Positions 8,292 to 17,165 are shown, numbered from the stretch's first letter. The stretch: DNA of 64,000 bases from JACCXG01 sp963834305 (GCA_963834305.1 CAWIAX010000003.1:186001-250000), one strand, 5' to 3'. The notes: generated by a model from the letters alone, not told the origin. Program-made: numbers and translations.

Positions 8292-8755
8292 CGCCGATTC
8301 GCAAGACCCTCATCGTCAAGGCCACTCCGGCGAGGGCGTTCGAGGTCTTCGCCCACCGCATGCACGACTGGAGCCCCGCGGTGCAGAGCCTGCTCGGCGC
8401 CCGGCGCGACATCGTGGTCGAACCACGCGCCGGCGGGCGCTGGTATGAAGTGAGCGAAGACGGCTCGCAGGCCGACTGGGGCAAGGTCCTCGCCTGGGAG
8501 CCGCCCCATCGCATGCTGCTGGCCTGGCAGCTGAACGCGCAGTTCGCCTACGATCCAGCGCTCGTCACCGAGGTGGAAGCCCGCTTCTTTCCGGAAGACG
8601 GCGGGCGGACCCGCGTCGAATTCGAGCACCGCAATCTCGAGCGTTTCGGCGAAGCCGCGAACGACACCAGGATTGCACTCGACGGCGAAGGCGGCTGGAG
8701 CGGCTCGTTCGCCCTCTACGAAGCCCTCTTCATCAACAACGGAGCAGACAGATGA
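8288..8755 (+). CDS. SRPBCC (START-like, AHSA1-type) ligand-binding protein
   Basis: A 155-aa single-domain protein: TLIVKATPARAFEVFAHRMHDW at the start, then EPRAGGRWYEVSEDGSQADWGKVLAWEPPHRMLL and the C-terminal helix. AHSA1-type SRPBCC proteins bind hydrophobic ligands in a deep cavity. The pairing with ArsR is a common cassette in which the regulator controls the binding protein; the ligand is unknown. Coupled by 4-bp overlaps to the gene before and the gene after. Confidence 0.85.
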   Translation: MTPIRKTLIVKATPARAFEVFAHRMHDWSPAVQSLLGARRDIVVEPRAGGRWYEVSEDGSQADWGKVLAWEPPHRMLLAWQLNAQFAYDPALVTEVEARFFPEDGGRTRVEFEHRNLERFGEAANDTRIALDGEGGWSGSFALYEALFINNGADR

Positions 8756-9120
8756 GAACGGTGGAACTGATTCTTTGCGGCCTCCTGGCGCTTGGCGGAC
8801 TCGGACATCTCGCCGGCACGATCACCGGCTACCCGGCGGGGTCCGAGGTGTTCGTCTGGTCCCTTACGGCGACGGCGTTCGTCTTCCTTCTCGTGTTCCT
8901 GCACCTGCTGCGCATCTACCGTCCCGAGGACAGGCCGGTCCGGGTGGCGGCGAGCGTCGCCAGTGTCGCCTGGGTCGGCCTGGCACTCGCCTTCGGGGCG
9001 GCAGTTGGCAGCATCGCCGATCCCCGCGCGCTCATGCATGCCGTCGTCACCGCCGGCCTGCTGGTCACGAGTGCGCTGGGTGCTCGTGCGAGACCGGCGG
9101 GCGAAGCGGCCATGGCGTGA
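8752..9120 (+). CDS. Four-span membrane protein of the ArsR-SRPBCC operon
   Basis: A 122-aa protein with four predicted membrane helices: LILCGLLALGGLGHLAG, WSLTATAFVFLLVFLHLL, a third around VAASVASVAWVGLALAF and a fourth around HAVVTAGLLVTSALG. It starts within the stop of the SRPBCC gene (ATGA), so it is the third cistron of the operon. I know no function; proteins of this layout commonly follow ArsR/SRPBCC pairs. It could take part in uptake or modification of the same hydrophobic ligand (inference). Confidence 0.75.
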   Translation: MRTVELILCGLLALGGLGHLAGTITGYPAGSEVFVWSLTATAFVFLLVFLHLLRIYRPEDRPVRVAASVASVAWVGLALAFGAAVGSIADPRALMHAVVTAGLLVTSALGARARPAGEAAMA

Positions 9121-9135
9121 GGCCAGTGCGATCTG

Positions 9136-10161
9136 TTACTGCGCGGGCGCCGCGGCACGCCGCAGGTGCGTGTCGAGGAAGTCGGTCACCGTCTTCCACA
9201 CCGGCGTGAACGGTAAGGGATTGCTGACGGCGCACCCGGCAGCGCTGGTGGATCGCATCGTTGCCGCTTCGCGGACCGCGTCGTTGGTGAGGAACGCGTT
9301 CCACGGACCGTGCCCTGCCTTGGGCAGGCTGATGAAGACGGACTCGAGACACGCCTTGTTGAGCGCCATGTAGAGCTGCTCGCCCTGGTGGTGCGGGACC
9401 AGGGGATCCGATCCGCCGTGCAGGATCATCAGGGGCGGGTCGGCGTCAGTGACGTAGCGCAGCGGATTCGCCGCCTGCACCCGGTCGGGACACGTCTGAA
9501 TCGCGCAGCCCACCAGCCGGGACTCGGGTGAACCCGGGTCGTCATGGCAGCGCGGCGGCGTGCACCTGCCGACTGCCCAGGCGTCCATGGTCAGAAAATC
9601 GGTCGGCGGATAGAACGCGACAGCCGCCTGCACCCTGCTGGACACGCCGGTGGTGCCGACATCGCCCTCCATCTCGGGGGCGTCACCGGTGAGCGCGGCC
9701 ATCGCCGTCGTCCAGCCCCCGGAGCTGTCGCCCATGATGCCGATGCGATCGGGATCGAAGCGGTAGGTGGCGGCATTTGCCCGGAGCCAGCGGATCGCGG
9801 CCTTGATGTCGTGCACCTGGCCGGGAAAGCGAACCTGTGAGCTCGACCGGATGGACACTCCCGCGACGGCATAACCGGCGGGCAGCAGTTGCGCCGCGAC
9901 GCCGGGCGCCGATCGCTTGCCGGTGTCGGCCATCCATGCCGAGCCGCCGGTCCAGATGACCACGGGGATGCGTCCGCTGACAGACGACGGCATGTAGAGG
10001 TCGAGCTTGTGCCCGTTGCTGGTCGCGGGGTCGGGTGGTGCGTAGTCGACATCCGCGTGCGTGGGACTCGGCCCCGACACGGCCGGAGGGACCTGCCCGA
10101 AACTCGCGGACCCGAGGACGAGCGTGAGCAGCGTTACGAAGATCGTTGTGTGTCTGCGCAT
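9136..10161 (-). CDS. Secreted alpha/beta-hydrolase (BD-FAE/carboxylesterase type)
   Basis: A 341-aa protein with a signal peptide (1-22, ending SFGQ). Seen: the oxyanion region IPVVIWTGGSAW, the nucleophile elbow IMGDSSGGWTTAMAAL, the acid-region LILHGGSDPLVPHHQGEQL and the catalytic-His region PKAGHGPWNAF. Members of this family release feruloyl or acetyl groups or cleave other esters. It begins directly after the stop of the PQQ-type propeller gene, so they form a two-gene operon. A pair of Cys-rich segments near residues 210-230 suggests a disulfide-stabilised loop. Confidence 0.85.
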   Translation of the reverse strand: MRRHTTIFVTLLTLVLGSASFGQVPPAVSGPSPTHADVDYAPPDPATSNGHKLDLYMPSSVSGRIPVVIWTGGSAWMADTGKRSAPGVAAQLLPAGYAVAGVSIRSSSQVRFPGQVHDIKAAIRWLRANAATYRFDPDRIGIMGDSSGGWTTAMAALTGDAPEMEGDVGTTGVSSRVQAAVAFYPPTDFLTMDAWAVGRCTPPRCHDDPGSPESRLVGCAIQTCPDRVQAANPLRYVTDADPPLMILHGGSDPLVPHHQGEQLYMALNKACLESVFISLPKAGHGPWNAFLTNDAVREAATMRSTSAAGCAVSNPLPFTPVWKTVTDFLDTHLRRAAAPAQ

Positions 10162-11508
10162 TCAATTCCCGATGGCGAACAGCGTCCGGTCGCTGCGGAG
10201 GAACACCCGTCCGTGCGAGATCGCCGGCGAGGCGATGAAGCGCTCGCCGAGATCGTTGCGCGCCAGCACCCGCGGCGTGCGCCCGGCCTGCAGCACGAAC
10301 GTCTCGCCGGTTTCGCTGACCATGTAGACCTTACCGTCGCCGGCGACCGGCGACGCGAAGAACACCCCGCCCAGCCGATGCCGCCAGATCTCCTCGCCGG
10401 TCCGCGCGTCGGCGCAGGTCACCACCCCCACCTCGTTCGTCATGTAGAGCAGCCCCTGGTAATAGAGGATTGAGGGGACGTAGGAGGCCCCGGAGCGGGC
10501 CCGCCACTCCACGTGGCTGGCCGTGACGTCGCCACGGCCGCCCGGGCGGATCGCCATGTAGTCGCTGTTGCGGTAGCCGCGGCTCAGGTAGATCCGTCCG
10601 TCGTGAAAGACCGGCGACGGGATCGGCGTCTGACGCTTGTCGCCAGCGAACCACAGCAGCCCGCCGGTGCGGGGATCGTACACGTCGATCCGCTCGGACG
10701 AGTTCACGAGCAGCTCGGGGCCGGCCGCGCCGCGGACCACGAACGGTGTGCTGGCCGACGTGCGCTCCTCGCCGCGATCGACCTTCCATCGATCCTTCCC
10801 GGTCCGCGCGTCCACCGCCAGCAGGTAGGCGTCGCCAAGGTGGTCGCAGAGCAGGATCAGCAGGTCGTCGAAGAGCACCGGCGAGCTGCCATGGCCCCAC
10901 AGCGTCCTGAACGGCGCGATCTCGACGCCGAGATGCCTTGTCCAGACCGGCCGTCCCGCCATGTCGAGCGCGACGACCTGCCCGTTGCCGAACCACGCGT
11001 AGATGCGCTCGCCGTCGGTTGTGGGTGTGGGTGTGGCGAGGTTGTGCTTCTCGTGAACCTCGGGGAGCGGTCCGGTCGCCTTCGCGCGATGCTCCCACAG
11101 GCGCCGGCCATCGATCCGGCTGAACGCCTCGACCACCAGCCACACGTCGTCCGCCGCCGGATCAGGTCCGCCGCGCCCGCCGCCGATCGGCTGTTCGCGC
11201 TCCGCGAGCGCGCGCTCGTCCCTGGCGAGCTGCGGGTGGCCGCCCTCCCCCGCCCGTGCCGATCGGCCGACCTGCGACGTCACGATTACCCGGTCGCCCC
11301 ACACGATGGGAGACGATGTGCCGAGCCCGGCGAGGGGGGCGCGCCACGCGACGTTCTCGCTTGCGCTCCACGTGGTCGGCAGCGGGCTGTCGGTCGAGAT
11401 GCCCTGGCTCGATGGGCCGCGCCACTGCGGCCAGTTGCGTGCGGACGGCTCGGCGCCGGCGAGGACCGTCGCGGCGCAGGCCAGAAGCCATGCGGAGGAG
11501 CTGTTCAC
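10162..11508 (-). CDS. PQQ-like beta-propeller repeat protein (secreted)
   Basis: A 448-aa protein with a short signal segment (1-18) and repeated blades of the PQQ/quinoprotein type, recognised by repeated D-A-R/x-T-G-x-x-x-W tags (VDARTGKDRWKV, YDPRTGGLLWFA, ADARTGEEIWRH). The opening NWPQWRGPSSQG is typical of planctomycete/acidobacterial outer proteins with PQQ-like blades that need not bind PQQ. Start is a GTG at 11508 with no clear ribosome site. It reads straight into the downstream esterase gene. Probably a periplasmic scaffold or binding protein. Confidence 0.8.
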   Translation of the reverse strand: MNSSSAWLLACAATVLAGAEPSARNWPQWRGPSSQGISTDSPLPTTWSASENVAWRAPLAGLGTSSPIVWGDRVIVTSQVGRSARAGEGGHPQLARDERALAEREQPIGGGRGGPDPAADDVWLVVEAFSRIDGRRLWEHRAKATGPLPEVHEKHNLATPTPTTDGERIYAWFGNGQVVALDMAGRPVWTRHLGVEIAPFRTLWGHGSSPVLFDDLLILLCDHLGDAYLLAVDARTGKDRWKVDRGEERTSASTPFVVRGAAGPELLVNSSERIDVYDPRTGGLLWFAGDKRQTPIPSPVFHDGRIYLSRGYRNSDYMAIRPGGRGDVTASHVEWRARSGASYVPSILYYQGLLYMTNEVGVVTCADARTGEEIWRHRLGGVFFASPVAGDGKVYMVSETGETFVLQAGRTPRVLARNDLGERFIASPAISHGRVFLRSDRTLFAIGN

Positions 11509-11589
11509 GAACCCAGTATGCCCCGGGCCGCGGTCCTGGCGTGCACCGGCGGCATCCTTCGTCCTGCGGCACCTCGTGGGCGGGGCTGG

Positions 11590-11823
11590 TCAAGAGACCT
11601 GCTCGCCGCCCCCGTAGCGGAACACCTGCTCGAGGGGCACGCCGAAGACGGCTGCGATGCGGAACGCCACTTCGAGCGACGGCGAATATTTGTTCCCCTC
11701 GATGGCGTTGATCGTCTGCCGCGTGACGCCGACCCGGTCGGCGAGTTCCTGCTGCGTCATCTCAGCGTGGTGGAAGCGCAGGACCCGGATGTCGTTGGTG
11801 ATGGCGTGTTCCCCCTTGCCCAT
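11590..11823 (-). CDS. XRE-family (YozG-like) small HTH regulator
   Basis: A 77-aa protein that is almost all one helix-turn-helix: ITNDIRVLRFHHAEMTQQELADRVGVTRQTINAIEGNKYSPSLEVAFRIAAVFGVPLEQVFRY. This short class usually sits beside a small membrane protein gene, as here. The ATG at 11823 follows the membrane gene's stop by one base (TGAGATG), and a GGAG lies upstream within that gene. Likely represses its own operon through the imperfect palindrome at 12277-12294. Confidence 0.85.
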   Translation of the reverse strand: MGKGEHAITNDIRVLRFHHAEMTQQELADRVGVTRQTINAIEGNKYSPSLEVAFRIAAVFGVPLEQVFRYGGGEQVS

Positions 11824-11824
11824 C

Positions 11825-12238
11825 TCAGGCTCCACGGCGGTAGTGGACGAGCTGCGAACCGATCTGGACGAGCTCGGCCAGGACCCAGAAGGCGAGCAGC
11901 ACGTGCGTGAAGAGGAAGGTGCCTTCGGTGATGAGGGCAAGGCAGAGCGACACGAAGACCCCGACGGCCAGCACGTAGGCGCCGTTGCGGGTGCCTTTGA
12001 GCTCGATCAGGCGGCCGCGTTCGTCGGTGCCGTGGCGCCGATCGACGAGCGCCAGCACGGTGTGGCCGACGATCTGGACGACCACGAGCAGCACGACCAG
12101 AGTGATGAAGAGGACGACCTGGTGCGGCAGCACGTCAGCCGACTCGCCCGGCAGGACCGACGTGAAATAGACACCGAACACCACGACGAGGCCGACGAAC
12201 GTGACCCAGAGACTTTTTTCCTGGAACGAGAGGTTCAT
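11825..12238 (-). CDS. Four-span membrane protein paired with XRE regulator
   Basis: A 137-aa protein with four hydrophobic helices, a basic loop (DRRHGTDERGRLIELKGTRNG) after the second and a final HYRR tail. A strong AAAGGAGCG lies 4 nt before the ATG. The arrangement membrane protein then XRE regulator is a frequent bacterial pair, sometimes grouped with DUF2178 proteins; its function is not established. First gene of a two-gene operon. Confidence 0.75.
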   Translation of the reverse strand: MNLSFQEKSLWVTFVGLVVVFGVYFTSVLPGESADVLPHQVVLFITLVVLLVVVQIVGHTVLALVDRRHGTDERGRLIELKGTRNGAYVLAVGVFVSLCLALITEGTFLFTHVLLAFWVLAELVQIGSQLVHYRRGA

Positions 12239-12276
12239 GCGACGCTCCTTTCCAATGTCCTGTTAAAGATACATTA

Positions 12277-12294
12277 CGTAAAATAAACTTTACA
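12277..12294 (-). promoter_or_regulatory. Imperfect palindrome upstream of the membrane/XRE operon (candidate operator)
   Basis: On the minus strand TGTAAAGTTTATTTTACG reads as TGTAAA, a 6-nt spacer, then TTTACG; five of six arm positions are complementary. It lies in the only strongly AT-rich stretch of this region (about 12255-12335), 39 nt before the start codon, a fitting place for the XRE protein of the same operon to bind. No confident -35/-10 pair could be fixed. Confidence 0.4.
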
Positions 12295-12449
12295 TTCTCA
12301 ACTCTAACGCGACGCACCCTTGATATCAAGTTTTTTTGACATCCCCAACTCGGCCATGTCGCGGGTCGGCCGCGCCCCGGGGCTGGAAAATGTGGGGTAT
12401 CCCTGTGTGGAACGAGGCCGCGCCCGGATACCCGGCGCCGGGAGGTCCG

Positions 12450-12800
12450 CTAGACGGAGAGCATTCGATAGTTGAGGAGCGCCACGATGAGGGAGAGTGC
12501 GAGCAGCGTCAGGCTGGGCAGCATCTTGAACGCCGGATTCTTCACCCGGATATGGGTGAGTACCGCGCCGCCCATCAACACGGCCACGACGACGCCGCCG
12601 ACCACGGCCAGGATGGGCCTCTCAATCCCTAGCAGCATCAGCAGCGCGGCCGTCATCTTCAGGATGCCGACCAGGTCCCGCAGCCAGTCCGGCAGGGCGT
12701 AAAACCGGAACTCCTCGACGATATTGCCGTAGCGGACCACCCACACGAAGAAGATCGAGGTGGCCACCAGCGCCTGCAGCGCGATCGCCAGAGTATGCAT
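12450..12800 (-). CDS. DoxX-like membrane protein
   Basis: A 116-aa protein with four membrane helices. Typical of the DoxX-like group are the opening MHTLAIALQALVATSIFFVWVVR, the central LPDWLRDLVGILKMTAALLMLLG and the third/fourth helices with VLTHIRVKNPAFKMLPSL between. DoxX relatives take part in redox or stress functions, but small orphan members are uncharacterised. The ATG at 12800 follows AGGATGGCAGGC; an ATG at 12809 would add three residues. No operon partner on this strand. Confidence 0.8.
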   Translation of the reverse strand: MHTLAIALQALVATSIFFVWVVRYGNIVEEFRFYALPDWLRDLVGILKMTAALLMLLGIERPILAVVGGVVVAVLMGGAVLTHIRVKNPAFKMLPSLTLLALSLIVALLNYRMLSV

Positions 12801-13021
12801 GCCTGCCATCCTATGGCGCTTCGGTCCGAAACGCCAAAGGGACCGCGCACACGGCACCAGGCACTCCGCGTTCACGCGCAGTTCCTTGTGCTTGTCATAT
12901 TTGTGCGGCGTGGAAGTGCTGGCGATGTGGATGGGATTGCCGCATGATCGCGGGCGAGGACGTACTGAATGGGCTGCACTTCACAACAGGCGCCGGCGGG
13001 CAGCCCGCCTTGGGGGTCTCC

Positions 13022-13192
13022 ATGCGTTTTTCTGACTATCTCGTGTTGGGCGCCGCGGGTATCGCCTTGGCATTGTCGGTCTTCCTGTGGTTCGGGGGCT
13101 CCCGCGACGAAGGATTGTTCGTAGCGGTCTGGGTACCGTCGATCCTGACGTTCGCGACGTACATCAAGGTGGCGTTACGGGGCGGACGCTGA
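13022..13192 (+). CDS. Small two-span membrane protein upstream of the stress protein
   Basis: A 56-aa protein with two helices (DYLVLGAAGIALALSVFLWF and FVAVWVPSILTFATYI) joined by a short charged turn GGSRDEG. GGGGG lies before the ATG. It ends two bases before the ATG of the universal stress gene, so the two are co-transcribed and possibly translationally coupled. Not recognised. The pair suggests a partner for the membrane-anchored stress protein (inference). Confidence 0.6.
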   Translation: MRFSDYLVLGAAGIALALSVFLWFGGSRDEGLFVAVWVPSILTFATYIKVALRGGR

Positions 13193-13194
13193 CC

Positions 13195-13806
13195 ATGGCA
13201 CCTATTACGCTCGTCGCCATCGGCGTCTTTACGGTCGTACTCCTGACCATCTTCGTGTACGTCTCGGTGCGAGAGGTGACGAAGCCGCCCGCGGAGCCGG
13301 CACCGTTCGACGACCTCCTCCGAGCTGACGCCGGAGAGGCCCCGCATCCGCTCAGAATCCTTCTGGCTATAGACGGGTCGCGGTGCAGCGTCGCCGCAGT
13401 GAACGACGTGGCGCACTGCCGGCTGCCGAATGGGAGCGCGGTCGAGGTCCTGACCGTCATCCACTCGCGCGTGCCCGCGATTCCCGATCCGGCGCTTGCG
13501 TTCGCTGCGGGACGCGCGGATGATCTCCACGAACAAGCACGGCGGACCCCTGAGATCCAGCAGGCGGCCGTCACGCGCCTCAGACGCCACCGGCCGCACC
13601 TAGAGGTCACGACGAAGGTCGTTGAGGGCGACCCCAAGGACGTGATCGTGCGCGAAGCCGCCGAGTGGCACGCCGACCGTGTGGTGTTGGGATCGCACGG
13701 GCACGGACGCATCGGCCGGGCCGTCCTGGGATCGACGTCCGCCGCTGTCGCGGCCGAGGCCCACTGCTCGGTCGTGATTGCCAGGCCCGCTCCGGGCGGC
13801 GAGTGA
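13195..13806 (+). CDS. Membrane-anchored universal stress protein
   Basis: A 203-aa protein: an N-terminal membrane helix (about 5-25), a short acidic linker and one UspA domain (about 53-198). Seen: ILLAIDGSRCSVAAVNDV at the domain start, WHADRVVLGSHGHGRIGR and the ATP-binding pattern G-x2-G-x9-G-S in GSHGHGRIGRAVLGS. UspA proteins are usually soluble, so the anchor is less common. The C-terminal part is entirely canonical. Co-transcribed with the small membrane protein in front. Confidence 0.85.
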   Translation: MAPITLVAIGVFTVVLLTIFVYVSVREVTKPPAEPAPFDDLLRADAGEAPHPLRILLAIDGSRCSVAAVNDVAHCRLPNGSAVEVLTVIHSRVPAIPDPALAFAAGRADDLHEQARRTPEIQQAAVTRLRRHRPHLEVTTKVVEGDPKDVIVREAAEWHADRVVLGSHGHGRIGRAVLGSTSAAVAAEAHCSVVIARPAPGGE

Positions 13807-14120
13807 CCGGCCCTGACTTGAACAGGCCGGAGAACTCAGGAGCGGAGAATCCACCCGTGTGCGTTCTTCGACCCTTGACGCGCCAGGAGTGCACGGTCCA
13901 CGAATGCTTTCCGGCCCGCCTGCACACCTCCTGCCCGTCTGCTCCCAGTCAGCCTTCGAGCAGGAGCCGAGAGGAACGTGACGTTGAAGTCTGACGACAG
14001 GTACTACGCGAGCACCGCCCCTGGCACGATGGTCGCGGCCGAGACGAGTGACTGGCTCGGCCGGTCGGTCATGGATGAAATCCGCAATGAATCGTCCGGG
14101 CTGCGGGGCAAGAAACGGCG
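13807..14120. other. 314-bp stretch without a confident gene
   Basis: CCGGCC (13807-13812) and GGCCGG (13825-13830) can form a hairpin just after the stress-protein stop, without a T-run. A GTG-started frame from 13978, preceded by GAGAGGAA, runs to 14334 but becomes antisense to the amidohydrolase after 14120. Its product is unrecognised and Arg/Ser-rich at the end. I do not call it. Confidence 0.4.
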
Positions 14121-15542
14121 TCAGCGCACCGGCGCCCTCGGCCAGTCGTTGGCAGCGACATCCGGGGCGTCCGCCACCTCGTCGACCAGACGGGTCAGCG
14201 CGGCGCGGGCGAAGAGGCGGCCGCGCAGCACGACGGCGCTGATGCGGGAGACGTGCGTGATGTCGTCCAGCGGATTGCCATCGAGGAGGAGGAGATCGGC
14301 CTGCCTGCCGGGGGCAATCGAGCCGATCTCCTGATCGCGGCCGAGAAACACCGCGGCATCGCGCGTCGCCGCGCGCAAGGCGCCGAGCGGCGACAGGCCT
14401 GCGTCCCTCACCAGCAGCGTCAGCTCCTCGTGCAGCGCCTGGCCGGGCACGACGTTCAGCACGCCGATGTCGGTGCCCGCGAGGATGCGCACGCCTGCGG
14501 CGTGCATCTCACGCAAGTCGCGCCGGCTGCTCTCCTGCAGCCGGTGGTAGAGCGGACGCCGTTCGGGTCCCTGTTCGGCGAGCTGCTCCCGCCAGTCGGC
14601 GCGAAGATACGTTGAGAGCAGCGGCCGGCCATTCGGCGGCCGGTCGGCCTCTTCAACCCGGCGCTTCAGCGCCTCGTCGTCCGGCGTCCCCAGGCGTTCG
14701 AGCACGACAAGCGTCGGTACTATCGCCACGCCGGCAGCGGCGAGGCCGCGGAAGAACACCCGGCGATCGACGTCCCGCCGATCCTCGAGGGGTGGATAGA
14801 AGCCGTGTTCCAGCGATGCCTGACCGGACGCGAGGACGTCGTCGAGCGAGTACGGCGGGATGTGTCCGGCCAGGGCCAGGCGGTGCCGCCGTGCGGCAGC
14901 GCCAATCGCCAGGTACGTCTCGCGATCGGTTGTCGTCCGGATCTTGAGGTGATCGACGCCGCGGGCGGCGAGCTCCGCAATGATGCGGTCGGCGTCCGCA
15001 GGCGTAGCGACACCGACGCGGGTGCGCTCGGTCGGCTCGATCATTTCGGTTGCGGGCGTGCGGTGCTGACGCGCCGCGTTGCCCGCCGACTCGAGATAGG
15101 GGCCGGCGATCAACAGTCGCGGACCGACATGTGTCCCGGCCTCGATCTCGCGGCGCCACGCCAGCAGCTCCTCGTGGTCCCCGCCGAGATCCCGGACGGT
15201 GGTCACGCCCGCTGCCACCAGCAGCGCTAGCGACGACCGGCGCGTCTTCGACACGTGGGTGTGCATGTCGATCAGGCCGGGGATCAGGAAGCGGCCCGTG
15301 CCATCGACGACCCGCGCGTTCGGCGCAGGCGGGACCGACGCCGTCGGCCCAGCGTAGGCGATTCGATCGCCGCGCACGAGGACCGACCCACGCTGCGCCG
15401 CCTCGTCGTCCATCGAGAGGATCGTGACGTCGCGGATCAGGAGCTCGGGAGGCGGAGGCGAGGGGCGCGCCGAGCAACCGGGGCCCGTGACTGCCATCAA
15501 CATGGCGCCCAGGGCCGCGAGGCGCCCACGGCGAATCGGCAT
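14121..15542 (-). CDS. Exported amidohydrolase (imidazolonepropionase/prolidase-like)
   Basis: A 473-aa protein with a signal segment and a Cys at about residue 23 (TGPGCSARPS), so possibly a lipoprotein. Metal-dependent hydrolase marks in order: GLIDMHTHV (two His), HLKIRTT (Lys for carboxylation), LAGHIPPYS, LEHGFYPP and AGTDIGVLN (Asp), then the C-terminal beta strand region APGRQADLLLLDGNPLDDI. Members cleave cyclic amides or X-Pro dipeptides; the substrate is unknown. Divergent from the sulfatase across 103 bp that must hold both promoters. Confidence 0.85.
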   Translation of the reverse strand: MPIRRGRLAALGAMLMAVTGPGCSARPSPPPPELLIRDVTILSMDDEAAQRGSVLVRGDRIAYAGPTASVPPAPNARVVDGTGRFLIPGLIDMHTHVSKTRRSSLALLVAAGVTTVRDLGGDHEELLAWRREIEAGTHVGPRLLIAGPYLESAGNAARQHRTPATEMIEPTERTRVGVATPADADRIIAELAARGVDHLKIRTTTDRETYLAIGAAARRHRLALAGHIPPYSLDDVLASGQASLEHGFYPPLEDRRDVDRRVFFRGLAAAGVAIVPTLVVLERLGTPDDEALKRRVEEADRPPNGRPLLSTYLRADWREQLAEQGPERRPLYHRLQESSRRDLREMHAAGVRILAGTDIGVLNVVPGQALHEELTLLVRDAGLSPLGALRAATRDAAVFLGRDQEIGSIAPGRQADLLLLDGNPLDDITHVSRISAVVLRGRLFARAALTRLVDEVADAPDVAANDWPRAPVR

Positions 15543-15645
15543 GGCGGAAGTGTAGACGACGATTGGCGCGGCCGGCTGTGCCCGGCGGCTTGACACTGCC
15601 GCACCCGGTGGCAATAATCGCCGCGTCCGCTCGGAGCGACCCTTC

Positions 15646-17070
15646 GTGACTCTCCCACGAATCCTTCTCACGCTCGGTTGCCTGTGGGCCGCCGCCTCCG
15701 CCGCGGCGCCCGAGCGCCCGCACATCATCCTCGTCATGGCCGACGACATGGGATGGGGCCAGACCGGCTACAACGGCCACCCCGTGCTGAAGACGCCGCA
15801 CCTCGACACGATGGCTGCCGCCGGGCTGCGCTTCGATCGCTTCTATGCCGGCGCGCCCAACTGTTCCCCGACCCGCGCCACGGTGCTGACCGGCCGTTCG
15901 AATGACCGCAGCGGCGTCGAGAACCACGGCTACGCGCTCCGCCGCCAGGAAAAGACCATCGCCCGGGCGCTGCGCGACGCCGGGTACGTCACCGCACACT
16001 TCGGTAAGTGGCACCTCAATGGCTACAGCGGGCCGGGGGCGCCGATCCTCGGCACCGACGACCACCATCCCGGCCACTTCGGCTTCGACGAGTGGCTGTC
16101 GGTCACGAACTTCTTCGATCACGATCCGCTGCTGAGCCGGCAGGGGCAGTTCGAGGAGCACCAGGGCGATTCGTCGGAGATCATCGTGGGGGAGGCGCTG
16201 AAATTTCTCGCGCGCCACACGGCCGGCGGCAAACCGACCTTCACCGTGATCTGGTACGGCTCACCGCACACGCCGATGCGTGCAAGCGCGGCGGACAAGG
16301 CGGCGTTCGGCGCGCTCGAGCCGAATTCACAGGATCATTACGGGGAACTCGTCGCGATGGACCGCAGCATCGGCACCCTGCGGGCCGGACTGCGCAAGCT
16401 GGGCCTGGCGGACAACACGATCCTCTGGTTCAACAGCGACAATGGCGGGCTGCCCGAGATCACACCCGGCACCGTGGGCCACCTCCGCGGCTTCAAGAAC
16501 ACGATGTACGAGGGCGGGCTGCGCGTGCCGGCCATCGTGGAGTGGCCGGCCCGGATCACGCCGCGCGTCACGAACTACCCGGCGGGCACGGTCGACATCT
16601 TTCCCACGATTGCCGACGTCGTCGGGCTGCCGGCGGGCGCGCTGCTGCCGCCGGTCGATGGGCTCAGCCTGCAGCCGCTCTTTGCCGCGGACGCCGGCGA
16701 GCGGAGCAAGCCGCTGCCGTTCCGGCACCAGCGGCGCGGCGCCTGGATCGACAACCGCTACAAGGTGGTCTCGCCCAATCTCGCGGAGGGGGCGTTCGAG
16801 CTCTACGACCTCGAGACGGATCCATCAGAACAGAGGAACATCGCCACCGAAAAGCCGGACGTCGCCCGGCGGTTGCACGCCGCCTTGCTCGCCTGGAATG
16901 AGACCGTGAAGGCCAGCGTTGCCGGCCAGGACTATTCCGAGCGCAAGGTGAATCCGGGCGAACCCGGGACCCGGCCCTGGGTCACCGCGCCGGAGTACCA
17001 GCCTTACGTCCAGCAGTGGAAGGATCGCTGGGAGTTCAAAGCGGCGCTGGCGAAGTCCGAGAAGAGATAA
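15646..17070 (+). CDS. Secreted Cys-type sulfatase (arylsulfatase family S1)
   Basis: A 474-aa protein with a signal peptide (1-20). Seen: the metal-binding start ILVMADDMGWGQTGYNG, the formylglycine motif CSPTRATVLTGR (Cys modified in the active enzyme), KWHLNG, WFNSDNGG and the C-terminal LYDLETDPSEQRNIA. Family S1 sulfatases release sulfate from glycans or aryl esters after Cys oxidation by an FGE or anaerobic SME enzyme, neither of which is in the window. Start is a GTG with GGAG 9 nt upstream. Confidence 0.9.
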   Translation: MTLPRILLTLGCLWAAASAAAPERPHIILVMADDMGWGQTGYNGHPVLKTPHLDTMAAAGLRFDRFYAGAPNCSPTRATVLTGRSNDRSGVENHGYALRRQEKTIARALRDAGYVTAHFGKWHLNGYSGPGAPILGTDDHHPGHFGFDEWLSVTNFFDHDPLLSRQGQFEEHQGDSSEIIVGEALKFLARHTAGGKPTFTVIWYGSPHTPMRASAADKAAFGALEPNSQDHYGELVAMDRSIGTLRAGLRKLGLADNTILWFNSDNGGLPEITPGTVGHLRGFKNTMYEGGLRVPAIVEWPARITPRVTNYPAGTVDIFPTIADVVGLPAGALLPPVDGLSLQPLFAADAGERSKPLPFRHQRRGAWIDNRYKVVSPNLAEGAFELYDLETDPSEQRNIATEKPDVARRLHAALLAWNETVKASVAGQDYSERKVNPGEPGTRPWVTAPEYQPYVQQWKDRWEFKAALAKSEKR

Positions 17071-17147
17071 GCCGCGCGGCACCTCCCTTCGGGCATTCAC
17101 TCCAACCAAGCCCTGGAAGCTTGGCACAATGTGAATATTAGAAAGTT

Positions 17148-17165
17148 CGCATATACTGATATGCG
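17148..17165 (+). promoter_or_regulatory. Operator/promoter of the arsR-sulP operon, overlapping the start codon
   Basis: CGCATATACTGATATGCG is a perfect inverted repeat with 7-bp arms and a 4-bp centre. It contains TATACT (17152-17157), a good -10, and its last base is the first base of the GTG start at 17165. Transcription from this -10 would begin at the start codon, again predicting leaderless mRNA that the ArsR protein would shut off. Confidence 0.65.

Noticed and set aside
13978..14334. A GTG-started plus-strand frame with a fair ribosome site
   Set aside because: Two thirds of it is antisense to the well-supported amidohydrolase and its product becomes Arg/Ser/Ala-rich; no family is recognised.
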